DNA of 64,000 nucleotides from Cephaloticoccus sp. (GTDB lineage Bacteria; Verrucomicrobiota; Verrucomicrobiia; Opitutales; Opitutaceae): the NCBI GenBank assembly GCA_030833445.1, contig JAURHD010000009.1, positions 62,001 through 126,000 on the forward strand, written 5' to 3'. The position numbers were made by a program, and so were the translations under genes. Numbering within the stretch: the stretch's first letter is position 1; each line of letters starts with the position of its first letter. This document shows positions 27,671 to 36,506 of this stretch, one piece after another. A model generated the notes under the pieces. The model was not told where the DNA came from, searched no databases, and saw only the letters and a program-made list of their open reading frames with translations.

Positions 27671-28945
27671 ATGAAAACCCTGAAACCCGGCGTTCACCGC
27701 CTGTTCGATCACGATCCGGAAACAGCCAGTATTGTCACCGAGATGCTGCGTGAACTTGAGCGCGACGGCATGGATGCTGTGCGGCGTTTCAGTGAGAAGT
27801 TTGATGATTGGTCGCCGAAATCCTTTCGGATGACCGAGCACCAGATCGCCGATGCGATCAGCCAAGTTTCGGCCCAGGCGATTCAGGATACCGATTACTG
27901 CCAGGCCAACGTGCGTAAGTTTGCCGAGGCACAGCGGGCCACGATGCAGGATTTGGAAGTCGAGACCCGCCCCGGTGTTATTCTGGGTCACAAGCACATT
28001 CCGGTGGGTTCGGTGGGCAGTTATATTCCCGGCGGACGGTATCCGATGTTTGGCTCCGCCCAGATGAGCATCATCCCCGCCCGCGTGGCCGGGGTGAAGC
28101 ATATAACGGCCTGCACTCCACCAGTGAAAGGAAAGGGCTTTTATCCGGCGACGATCAATGCGATTGCCAAGGCTGGAGCCGACTCGATCTACATTGCGGG
28201 CGGGGTGCCTGCGTTGGCGATCATGGCCTTCGGGCTCGATGGAGCCCCGCAGGCCGATATGCTTTGCGGTGCAGGTAACAAGTTTGTGGCTGAGGCCAAG
28301 CGGCAACTCTTCGGTCGCTGCGGGATCGATTTACTGGCGGGACCGACCGAGATTTTGGTGATTGCCGATGATACGGCTGATCCGGCCTTGGTCGCTTGTG
28401 ATTTGCTGGGTCAGGCCGAACACGATCCCAACAGCGGTGGTTGCTTGATCTGTCGCAGCGAGGGCTTCGGGCAGCAAGTTTTGGTTGAACTCGCCAAGCA
28501 ACTGGCGGTGTTGCCGACCAAGGCGATCGCGGAGCTTTCATGGCGGGACCACGGTATCGTGCTGGTCGCGGAATCAGATGAAGAGGCCGTGAAACTAAGC
28601 GATGACTATGCGCCCGAGCATCTGGAGCTGCATGTGGCGAACCGCGATTTTTATACCGAGCGCCTGCAGAATTACGGCTCCCTGTTTATCGGGGAGGAAA
28701 CCACGGTGGCCTACGGCGACAAGACGATCGGGACGAATCACATCCTGCCGACCAGCCGGGCGGCGCGTTATACCGGTGGGGTTTGGGTCGGTAAATTTCT
28801 CAAGACCTGCACTTACCAACACATGACTCCCGCAGCCAGTATCGAGACTGGGGCCGTCACAGATCGGCAGTGCGAGTTGGAGGGCATGCAGGCCCACGCG
28901 ATCACGGCTCGGGTGCGGATCGGGCGCTACGGCGCCAAAGCCTGA
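27671..28945 (+). CDS. Histidinol dehydrogenase family protein (HisD/HpsN-like)
   Basis: A 424-residue NAD-dependent dehydrogenase of the HisD fold. Key residues of E. coli HisD have counterparts: zinc ligands Gln248 and His251 (GQAEHD), the catalytic Glu316-His317 pair (YAPEHLEL), an Asp in YGDKTIG and a C-terminal His in GMQAHAI. The sequence blocks (GHKHIPVGSVGSYIPGG, RYPMFGSAQMSI) resemble the catabolic branch that includes sulfopropanediol dehydrogenase HpsN. The gene is alone, with no his operon, and sits between a glycosidase-like gene and a lyase, so oxidation of a polyol or sulfonate to an acid is more likely than histidine synthesis. That role is an inference. No Shine-Dalgarno sequence is seen. 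Confidence 0.8.
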   Translation: MKTLKPGVHRLFDHDPETASIVTEMLRELERDGMDAVRRFSEKFDDWSPKSFRMTEHQIADAISQVSAQAIQDTDYCQANVRKFAEAQRATMQDLEVETRPGVILGHKHIPVGSVGSYIPGGRYPMFGSAQMSIIPARVAGVKHITACTPPVKGKGFYPATINAIAKAGADSIYIAGGVPALAIMAFGLDGAPQADMLCGAGNKFVAEAKRQLFGRCGIDLLAGPTEILVIADDTADPALVACDLLGQAEHDPNSGGCLICRSEGFGQQVLVELAKQLAVLPTKAIAELSWRDHGIVLVAESDEEAVKLSDDYAPEHLELHVANRDFYTERLQNYGSLFIGEETTVAYGDKTIGTNHILPTSRAARYTGGVWVGKFLKTCTYQHMTPAASIETGAVTDRQCELEGMQAHAITARVRIGRYGAKA

Positions 28946-28959
28946 GCAATCGACGGGAG

Positions 28960-30852
28960 TTACGCGGGCTTAATCACAAAGCTCACCGTCAAGGTGGTGA
29001 CCTTGGCGGTGGGGCTCAGCGCAATGCGCGTGGGCTGCGGGGGTGTCTTACTTTTGTCCTGTAGGGTGACGGGTTCGTTTATCCCACTCTGTGTGATGCT
29101 CAAGGGACCACTGCTGGAAGTGTAGTCGACTGTGATGGCGGTGTCACCATCGGCGAGGTGCAGGCGGCCGGTTGACTCGGTGATTTTGGCTGGGGTGATC
29201 AATGCGCTTTCAAATTCCGTGGGCTCAGAGAACTCCACCTTATCGGTGATGGTAAGCGAACCGTCTCCACGCCGATCGTAAACAAATTCGCGTTCGAGTT
29301 TACGCAGGGTGGGGCAGTCGTAGCCTCCGCGCAGATCGAGCACCATGCGATCCGTGTCGCGGGTAAACTCGGTCAGCAGGGTTGGGGCCTGATGGGTCGG
29401 CCCGGTGGCCTGCATCTGGCCGCCGATGCGCGGCACGGGGTGCCCGTAGGAATTGAGCAGCTGGCTTTCGTAGCGTTGCTTGCTGAAGGTGCGCATGCCG
29501 TAAACCTCTAGTCCCGGATCATAGATCAAGGACTTGCCGTCGAGGAGGACGGTAAAGGTGCCGAGGTCGTTGTGATTGTGATTCACGCCGTTGTTGCCGC
29601 CAAGAAAGGTGGCGGAGAACGCGCGTTTGGTCGCAGGAGCGGGCCGGCAGATCAAAAAGTGAGACGGCGCGAAGAAATCGCGCAGGTCCGTGCTAGTGCG
29701 CCGGCGAACCGGTTGCCGCGGTGCCCGGGTGCGAAACATCCACATGAAAATACCATCGGTAAACTGGAGTTTCATGTCCGCCAGTGGATCGAAGTCAGCC
29801 GGAACCGCCTCGGTGAGTTCGTCGGGTTGGCTGGCAACGCGGTTGTCGAGCCACATGCGGGCCCATGCCATCGGTTTGGCATCAAGGAAACAGTCGCAGA
29901 AGGCGGGCCAGATGCCGGGTTGAATCTCGGAACGATCCGGGAATCGGGCGATGCGTCGGACCTTTGGCGTATCAAGCAAGTCAACCACATTGCCGGTGCC
30001 TTGACGGATGATTTCGGCCAGGGAGAAGAAGTGGGAGACGCCATAACCCCAATAGGCCACGCCTTCGGTGCAGAGGCCGTCGTCGGCGAAGCCGTCGGTG
30101 AAATTGTAAGTATGCATTTCCGCGAAGGCGAACCACCAGGCGCGATCTTCGGCGTGCGGCAGCATGGCTGCCGCGGCGTGGGCGTAGCAGCTCAGGCAAA
30201 CGGAATTCCAATTGTGCTTCACGATGAGCCACCAATCGATGTCCCGTCCGGCTTCGATGCGGCTGCGCAGAGGGTTGAAGAAACGGCGGTCCACTTCGGT
30301 GCTCAGGTAGTTGCGGAAATCCACTGAAAGCCGGGGACCGAGAATGTAGTGGAAGTGCGCGAAATTGACCGCGGTGTGACAGGAGGCGAGATCGTTGTCG
30401 TGGGTTTCGCGACGCAGGTTTTTGCGATCGAGATCGTTGCCCGGATGGATCCACGTGCCCAGCCGCCCGAGACTACGCGCGTCGGCTTCAATGACGGCGA
30501 GAAACTCGCCGGTGTCGAAGATTGCCTCGGCGAGGAGAAAGACCGTGCAGCGTGTGCGGACGGCCGGCATGAGCTGATTGATTTCGGTGACGGAATTGTC
30601 GTCGAGACAACGATTGAAAGCTGCGTCATCAAGAGGAGGGGTGGGTTGTTGCGCGAGTTTGCGGGCCTCCTGCAACACCTGCTGGCCGAAGGGGTCCTGC
30701 TGCCAGCGAGTCCAAGCCTCACGATCGGACACGCAGGGGGCGAAGGCGAAGTTGCCTTGGGGCATGAGCTGGGCGTAGGCCGCCACGCGCTCAGGGTTGG
30801 GTTCGAATGATTCGCCCTGCGGCACGTCAAAGTTGAAATCGTAGGCTCCCAT
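28960..30852 (-). CDS. Heparinase II/III-like polysaccharide lyase
   Basis: A 630-residue protein with an N-terminal alpha/alpha toroid (about 50-380) and a C-terminal beta-sandwich containing the family motif NHNHNDLGTFTVLLDGKSL (about residue 410). This motif includes the metal-binding histidine and aspartate of heparinase II/III and alginate/oligo-alginate lyases. Such enzymes cleave uronic-acid-containing glycans by beta-elimination. There is no signal peptide (MGAYDFNFDVPQGESF), so it should act inside the cell on imported oligosaccharides. A strong terminator separates it from the TonB receptor upstream. The 5' end of a diverged paralogue survives at 33047-33349. It converges on hisD-like with a 14-base gap. 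Confidence 0.82.
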   Translation of the reverse strand: MGAYDFNFDVPQGESFEPNPERVAAYAQLMPQGNFAFAPCVSDREAWTRWQQDPFGQQVLQEARKLAQQPTPPLDDAAFNRCLDDNSVTEINQLMPAVRTRCTVFLLAEAIFDTGEFLAVIEADARSLGRLGTWIHPGNDLDRKNLRRETHDNDLASCHTAVNFAHFHYILGPRLSVDFRNYLSTEVDRRFFNPLRSRIEAGRDIDWWLIVKHNWNSVCLSCYAHAAAAMLPHAEDRAWWFAFAEMHTYNFTDGFADDGLCTEGVAYWGYGVSHFFSLAEIIRQGTGNVVDLLDTPKVRRIARFPDRSEIQPGIWPAFCDCFLDAKPMAWARMWLDNRVASQPDELTEAVPADFDPLADMKLQFTDGIFMWMFRTRAPRQPVRRRTSTDLRDFFAPSHFLICRPAPATKRAFSATFLGGNNGVNHNHNDLGTFTVLLDGKSLIYDPGLEVYGMRTFSKQRYESQLLNSYGHPVPRIGGQMQATGPTHQAPTLLTEFTRDTDRMVLDLRGGYDCPTLRKLEREFVYDRRGDGSLTITDKVEFSEPTEFESALITPAKITESTGRLHLADGDTAITVDYTSSSGPLSITQSGINEPVTLQDKSKTPPQPTRIALSPTAKVTTLTVSFVIKPA

Positions 30853-30909
30853 GGCGGCGACTATGGCCGGCGGTTATGCCAGTGCAAGCTGACCCACGAG
30901 TGATTTAAC

Positions 30910-30942
30910 AAAAAAGGCGGCCTGCCATCACAGCAGACCGCC
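30910..30942 (-). terminator. Rho-independent terminator after the TonB receptor
   Basis: On the minus strand a ten-pair stem (GGCGGTCTGC with GCAGGCCGCC, one T-G pair) with a seven-base loop is followed by six T residues. It lies 22 bases beyond the receptor's stop codon and before the lyase gene, so the two are separate transcripts. Confidence 0.88.
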
Positions 30943-30964
30943 TTTGAATAAAAACTGCCTTGGA

Positions 30965-33123
30965 TTACCAGGAATAGCTGGCCGAGAACTTGTAGCGACG
31001 ACCTTCCTCGCGTTGAACAGTGGAGGCACCACTCATGACGATGACAGCTTCTTCGTCGGTGATGTTGGTGACACCAAGGCGGTAGGTCATCGTGCCATGA
31101 TACATTGGCGTGGTATAGGCAGCAAACAGGTCTGCGGTCGTGAAAGCAGGAACGGTAAAACGCCGGTCGTTGGCGAGCGCATCACCCATGTGTTTTAAGC
31201 CACCACCGACGATCAGGTTTTCTGTGATGCTATATTTACCCCAAAAGTTCCAGGTCGTCTCAGGCACGATCACCCCGCGCAGGCCGGAGAGTTTGTCGTT
31301 CGGATCGTCGGCTTGGAAGTAACCGGCGATGAACGAGAGCTTTTGACTCGTGTAGGAAAGCTGGGCGTCGAAACCGTTACTTTCCTGCGCCCCATCCTGC
31401 ACGAAGAAACCGGCATTGTTCGGGTCGCCGCGCCACTTGTTGACCACGTTGATGCGGAACATGGCTCCGGTGAAGGAGAAATTGCCGCCGAGGGCCTCAA
31501 GGAAATCGAGTTTGAAGCCGATTTCTTCGTTCTTGCCCGTCTCGGGATCCAGACGGCTGCCGTCAGCTTTGAAGATTGCCCCGACTGCGAGGAAGGCTTC
31601 CGTGGACCCGGCATAGATGGACATCTTGTCGGTGGGTTTGTAGACGATACCGAATCGTTTGGTGGCCTTCTCGTTGATGTTGGTGGGGTTGGGTCGCCCA
31701 CGTAGGTGCCACCCGGGGCGTTGGTGCGAGGTTCGCGCCAAGCCGTATGACTGGAACGGTTGTCGTAATTGAAACGGATCGCGGCCGAGAGCAGTAGCTT
31801 GTCCTTAAATAAACCGACGACGTTTTCGATCACCGCGCCACCGAGCCACTCGGTATTGTAATAGATGTAGCGGGTGGGGAAGAGCAGCTCCGAACTCGTC
31901 GGTAGGAGTGCCCAGTTGGGGTTGGTGGGATCAATCTTGTAGCCGCTCCACGGAGCATACTGGTTTACATCCCACAGGGTGTAATGGTTGTTCCAGTGGT
32001 CCATACTGAGACTGCCGACGGCCTGGTAGCTGATGCCGGTGTTGGCGATTTCGTCCTTTTTGAAGGATACTGAGTAGTCGACGTAGAAGTTGGTCCAAGT
32101 GTAGTCCCGCTTGTAGGGGTTGACGAAGTAGTCCTGTGCCAAGGTGGTTGAGCTACGCAGGTTGTTACCCATCCAGTCGATGTGGCCCCGAGCGCCGAAG
32201 ATGTTCATCTTCGTGCTCCATTCGTCGTTGAGCTCGGTCTCCCAGACCATCTGGGTGGAATAGCCTTGCTCCTCATTGTGGTATTCATCGGAGGGGCCGT
32301 TGCTGGAGAAGCCTTTCACGACGTTACCGTTGATATCCAATGCGGTCGTGCTGTTTTTGGTATCAGTCTCGGTGATGGCGAAGCGCACCCGGACGCGGTT
32401 ATTTTCACTGAAATCGTAAGCGAAGGAAGGGGCGATTGTCAGGGACTTGTCGAAGTCGTATTCCCAGCCGGCGCGATCAGAGGATAACGAGCCGAGGACG
32501 AGTCGGTATTGGAAGTCGCCGTCTTTGCCGAGCTCATCACCGATGTCGATCATACCGGAATAGAAGTTGTCCGTGCCGACATCGAACTGGACCTTGTTCT
32601 TCTGATTACGGTGAGCGTATTTGGGCAGGATACTGACGTAGCCACCGTAAGCAGCGAAGGCGCCGAAGGTCACGGAAGCCGGACCTTTGATGACTTCAAT
32701 CGCGTCGACGTTAAATGTGGAGAGTGTGTCGAGTGCACGCATGGTCGCACCGTCCACCGCCCAGTTCTGCACCCGGAAGCCTCGGATGTAGGTACCAGCT
32801 GATGAACTTCCTTGTCTGCTCACCACGCTGACGCCCGGAACCAAACGGTTCAAAGCTTCTTGCGGAGTAACCGCACCGATGTCATCGATCAGATCGCGAG
32901 TGACTACGCTGACTGTCTGGGGCACATCCGTGATCTTCTGGGCAGTTTTGCCACCGATCAGGGTCGAGGACGCCACATAACCGTGATAGGCGTCAGTGGA
33001 TACGCTGAAAGTGGACAGTTTGATAACTTCATCCTCTTCAGGCTTATCATCTGTTTTCTGCGAAAAAGCAGGATTGACGAATAATGCTGCTGCGCTGCTC
33101 AAGACTTTCCAGCCAGGTGGCAT
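30965..33123 (-). pseudogene. TonB-dependent receptor, disrupted (frameshift and lost 5' end)
   Basis: The reading frame from 33123 encodes the plug domain of an outer-membrane receptor (VIKLSTFSV, then DVPQTVSVVTRDLIDD and PQEALNRLVPGVSV) and the first half of the barrel. It stays open past about 31690 but turns into non-receptor sequence. The barrel continues in the next frame (TNINEKATKRFGIVYKPTDK onward) to a normal end in a terminal aromatic residue (YKFSASYSW). One missing base in the C-run of ACCCCACC (plus-strand G run 31685-31688) explains this; restoring it gives exactly 720 codons. The 5' end is also damaged: the apparent ATG lies inside the remnant of a lyase gene, and only the tail of a signal peptide (LSSAAALFVNPAFSQ) remains. 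It probably took up an oligosaccharide. A sequencing error could explain the frameshift but not the 5' fusion. Confidence 0.85.
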
Positions 33124-33349
33124 TGTTGTAATCCGGTAACGGCTGGGCGGCGAGTTCGCGGGCGCTTTGCTGAACGAGTTGGCCGAAGGGATGCTTCATC
33201 CAAGGCGCCCAGGCAGCCCGGTCGTCCGCCTTCGGTGCGATCGTAAAGGGCTCCGGCGGCATTGCCTTGAGCAGAGCCACGACCCGTTCGGGGCGGGGGA
33301 TGAAGGTCTCGCCTGCGGGCAGGTCGAAATTGAAATCGTAGGCTCCCAT
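33047..33349 (-). pseudogene. 5' remnant of a second heparinase II/III-like gene, fused into the receptor
   Basis: This 100-codon frame starts MGAYDFNFDLPAGETFIPRP and matches the first 80 or so residues of the intact lyase at 28960-30852 (MGAYDFNFDVPQGESFEPNP, then PFGQ-V-Q-AR-LA-QP). Similarity fades near residue 82 (YNNATWLESL), where the DNA becomes the TonB receptor signal-peptide region in another frame, and a stop follows at 33047. The remaining 550 codons of the lyase and the promoter and start of the receptor are gone. The simplest reading is a deletion that joined the two genes. The paralogues differ at many positions, so the duplication is old. Confidence 0.8.
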
Positions 33350-33492
33350 AATTGAGTTGTTCTATGATGCTGGTGGACCGCCATGACGAGTCATCACGAA
33401 GGATCCGCCACAACATAAGACGAAGATCGTCAGCAAATGGGGGTAGTGAGCGTTGACTTTGCCCAGCAAGCTAATCACCAGAATCCCCCCGC

Positions 33493-34347
33493 GTGCTCAT
33501 ACAAGATTTAACCACCATCCTCGCGCGGAGACTCCGCCCCCTTCGACTACTTATCCCTGCTTTGTCGGGTGCGTTGATCTTTGTGAATGTCGCGGCGGCT
33601 CAGGGCCCCGTCTTGAATGAAGGTTGGGAACTGCTGGCACGTTATCTTTATCGGGATGCCGGTCAGGTATTCGAGCAAACGCCATCAACCAATACCCGGT
33701 TGATCAGCCTTGGCCGGGCGGCGAGTCTGCTTAATGAACCGCCGGTCACGAACGGCAAGATCGAGCAGGCCGAGCAATTGCTGCATCAAATTGTGACAGG
33801 CGAGTCAAACGACACTACCGCCCTGTATGCCCGTTACCTTTTAGCCAGGATCTACCACATGCACCGGGAAGCTTCGGTGCCGGAAATCGAAGCGGCCTAC
33901 CGCGCAGTTCTCCAAGCAGGACCCGGCACGGCCATAACCCAGATTGCGGCCAGTCATCTCGCCTTGGTGCTGCTTTATCAGCGAACGGACCTTTCACTGG
34001 ATCAACGATTGGGATTGGCGCAGGAATTGGAATCGGCCGCGGTGGGTCCGGCCTTGCCCGAGGTTGCCATGAGCTATTATCGGCTGCTGGCGGATGCTTC
34101 ACTCTTTTATGAGCGGGTTTCTCCCCAGGTGGTAGACTGGCTGGAACAGGCGCACGCCATTGGCTCCGTCGATCAGTTGCGACAAATCGACCTGGCATTG
34201 CAAATTGCCGAAACGGCCCGAGCCGTCGGACAAGCAGAGAAAGCGCAGAAATATTACCGGGAATTTTTGGCCAATGCGGTGCCCACTGACCAGCGCTACA
34301 ATACGGTGAAACTCCGTCTGCACGAACTGGAGGATGCGTCATCATGA
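33493..34347 (+). CDS. Exported TPR-like protein of a TPR/solute-binding module (copy 1)
   Basis: A 284-residue protein starting at GTG 33493, with an arginine-rich N-terminus and a hydrophobic signal segment ending VNVAAAQG (about residue 37). The rest is all-helical with TPR/Sel1-like repeats (for example ALYARYLLARIYHM, IAASHLALVLLYQ, AQKYYREFLANAV). It ends in a four-base overlap (ATGA) with the solute-binding gene, so the two are translationally coupled. The same two-gene arrangement occurs at 38288-40725 with diverged sequence. TPR proteins are scaffolds, so it probably partners the binding protein in the periplasm. The exact function is unknown. Confidence 0.7.
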   Translation: MLIQDLTTILARRLRPLRLLIPALSGALIFVNVAAAQGPVLNEGWELLARYLYRDAGQVFEQTPSTNTRLISLGRAASLLNEPPVTNGKIEQAEQLLHQIVTGESNDTTALYARYLLARIYHMHREASVPEIEAAYRAVLQAGPGTAITQIAASHLALVLLYQRTDLSLDQRLGLAQELESAAVGPALPEVAMSYYRLLADASLFYERVSPQVVDWLEQAHAIGSVDQLRQIDLALQIAETARAVGQAEKAQKYYREFLANAVPTDQRYNTVKLRLHELEDASS

Positions 34348-35963
34348 AACCTGGCAAGATTGGTATTTATCTCGCGGTTGCCCTCCTGATCATGGGTTTT
34401 TCTTATTCGGGTTGGCAGGCGTTCGTCCATAGCAGTGATGAATCGGCTAATTCTGATGTGGAGGTGATTCGATTGGCCCATTGGCAACTGGAGCCGGGTG
34501 TCCGGGAAGCGATTGATGAAATTGCGGCGGACTACATGAAGCTGCATCCCGACGTGAAAGTGGAACAGCTGCCGATTCCGGGCAAGGTCTGGAAACAGTG
34601 GCTGCGCACCCAACTGGTCGGCGGTAATCCACCCGACCTAATCGAAGTAGCCAACTACCAGATCACTGACGAAATGTTGGCGCGCTATTTTGTGCCACTG
34701 ACCGGCTATCTGGAAGAGACCAATCCCTACAATGCGGATGAGCCGGATCTTCGTGATTTGTCATGGCGCAAGACATTCAGTGCGGAATTGGTCCCGGAGG
34801 AGACAGTGCATTACTACAGCCACAACTTGCTGGAGTATTATGCGGTGCCCAATGCGATGGTCACCGTGCGGGTGTTCTATAACCGGGAAATCATGAAAGC
34901 CGCGTTGGGCGAGGACCGCGCCCCCCAAACGTTTGCCGAACTGATTGAGACCTGTGAAGCTCTACAGGCCTACAGCCGGAGAACCGGCCAGCCGATCCTG
35001 CCACTAGCCGGGTCGATATTCAATATCACCAAGATGACGGCTTCATTTTTCAGTGGCACCACCCAGAAACTGGCGATCAATCTGGACTACAGCCACGACC
35101 TTAATCTGACCACTTTCGAAGGGATTGTCGCATTCATGCGCGGGCGTTGGTCGTTGGATACCCCTGCCGTGCGCACCAGTTTTGAGACCGTGAGCGCGAT
35201 AGGTAAATACATGTCGCCGGGTTGGGTGCAATTGGATCGGGAGGATGCGATGCTGCAATTTCTGCAAGGACAGGCCGCCATGCTCTCCACCGGCACATGG
35301 GATGCCGGTGGTATCCTGCAGCAAGCACAGTTTGAGGTAGGCGCTTTTAGGGTTCCCAGTATCAGTCCCGACGATCCTGTGTTGGGCAAATGGGCCTTGG
35401 GTCCCACTTCCGAGGCGAACATCTTTGCTTCCTTGCCGTTTGGCATGACCCGTTCCAGCAAGCACCCCGCGCGGGTCATTGATTTTTTGAGATTCATGAC
35501 GAGTCGGCGTTCGAATGCAAAATTTTCGGAGATGTCGACTTGGTTGCCGGTGATCAAAGGGGTTCCCGTGCCCAAGGTATCGGAAGCATTTCGACCGATT
35601 TCGGATGGCTATATTGCCGGCCTGATTGTGCAAAATTATGGGTCCCAATCGACCAGCATATTTAATCAGAACGTGTATTTACTGAGCGGGGAAAAAGCCA
35701 GTGCCGATGCGTATATCGCTCAAACCCGACCCCTATATCCAAAAACGCTTACCGAGGAGATGGAACGCGTGTCGAAGGTGTTTCACGATACGGTCCGACA
35801 AAAAGATTCGGTGATGACTGGGCTCTATGAACTGAATCGCGAAGCCGGTCTGGCGCATTCCAAATTTGATATCGTCGCCGCGAAACAATTAGAAGTGGAG
35901 GCCCAGAAACTGCAGGCCATCCGGGCAATTGCGGAGTTCAAGGCGAAGAATGAGGATCGCTGA
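34344..35963 (+). CDS. Membrane-anchored family-1 solute-binding protein (copy 1)
   Basis: A 539-residue protein. A single N-terminal helix (about 8-28) without a lipobox should anchor it in the inner membrane. The body follows the family-1 sugar-binding pattern: VIRLAHWQLEPGVREA, then LHPDVKVEQLPIPG, QLVGGNPPDLIEV, AAMLSTGTWDAGG and HPARVIDFLRFMTS. A roughly 90-residue helical C-terminal tail rich in Lys, Glu and Ala is beyond the normal family length. No ABC permease or ATPase gene is adjacent, so either a distant transporter is used or the protein acts as a sensor or glycan holder. It is paralogous to 38288-39868. Carbohydrate binding is inferred from family and location. Confidence 0.8.
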   Translation: MKPGKIGIYLAVALLIMGFSYSGWQAFVHSSDESANSDVEVIRLAHWQLEPGVREAIDEIAADYMKLHPDVKVEQLPIPGKVWKQWLRTQLVGGNPPDLIEVANYQITDEMLARYFVPLTGYLEETNPYNADEPDLRDLSWRKTFSAELVPEETVHYYSHNLLEYYAVPNAMVTVRVFYNREIMKAALGEDRAPQTFAELIETCEALQAYSRRTGQPILPLAGSIFNITKMTASFFSGTTQKLAINLDYSHDLNLTTFEGIVAFMRGRWSLDTPAVRTSFETVSAIGKYMSPGWVQLDREDAMLQFLQGQAAMLSTGTWDAGGILQQAQFEVGAFRVPSISPDDPVLGKWALGPTSEANIFASLPFGMTRSSKHPARVIDFLRFMTSRRSNAKFSEMSTWLPVIKGVPVPKVSEAFRPISDGYIAGLIVQNYGSQSTSIFNQNVYLLSGEKASADAYIAQTRPLYPKTLTEEMERVSKVFHDTVRQKDSVMTGLYELNREAGLAHSKFDIVAAKQLEVEAQKLQAIRAIAEFKAKNEDR

Positions 35964-36032
35964 TGGTCTGTCTGAAGTCTCCGGACTCGACCGCTGGGCG
36001 TAGTCTGATCATGGTGGGACAACCCCATTACC

Positions 36033-36506
36033 ATGATGTGTTTCATCTTCCGCTTGTTATGCGTCGCTGCGATCAGCAGTGTCACCGCGATGTCCGCCAC
36101 CCCCGATCTCAAGGCTGAGCTCCGGCAAATCGAAGCCGATTTTTGTGCCTTGGCAAAATCGTCGGGCATTGAGGCTGCCTTTGCACGCTACGCCGCGGAT
36201 GATGCGGTGTTTTTCGATGTGGATCCGGCGCAGCATCGTGGACCTGAAGCTGTTCGGTTGCGCTTTGATGGCCTGAATCCACAGGCGATCCTGTCCTGGA
36301 CACCCGTCGAGGTCACGGTGGCCGATTCCGGCGAGTTGGGCTATACGTGGGGCACTTATGAATATCGTGCTCCAGGCCCAGATGGAAAGGAGCGGATTGG
36401 CCGAGGCCACTATGTGAGCATTTGGAAGCGCCAACCAGACGGCCAGTGGAAGTTCGTGCTCGATACCGGGAGTCCCAATCCACCTTCAAAAACTAGTCCA
36501 TTATGA
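36033..36506 (+). CDS. SnoaL/NTF2-like (DUF4440-type) exported protein
   Basis: A 157-residue protein with a signal peptide (about 1-21, ending TAMSA) and an NTF2-like cone fold pattern: two helices (LKAELRQIEADFCALAKSSG) then AARYAADDAVFFDVDP-like and a C-terminal sheet with YVSIWKRQPDGQWKFVLDTG, the DUF4440 ending. Such small domains bind ligands or act as isomerases; no catalytic pair can be named. Its stop overlaps the start of the aminotransferase gene by four bases (ATGA, 36503-36506), so they are a translationally coupled pair, both predicted to be exported. Confidence 0.78.
   Translation: MMCFIFRLLCVAAISSVTAMSATPDLKAELRQIEADFCALAKSSGIEAAFARYAADDAVFFDVDPAQHRGPEAVRLRFDGLNPQAILSWTPVEVTVADSGELGYTWGTYEYRAPGPDGKERIGRGHYVSIWKRQPDGQWKFVLDTGSPNPPSKTSPL

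Noticed and set aside
33383-33394. ATGAC-GA-GTCAT repeat as an operator for the lyase stub
   Set aside because: Five-base arms are common by chance, no promoter is recognisable around it, and the gene it would control is a remnant.
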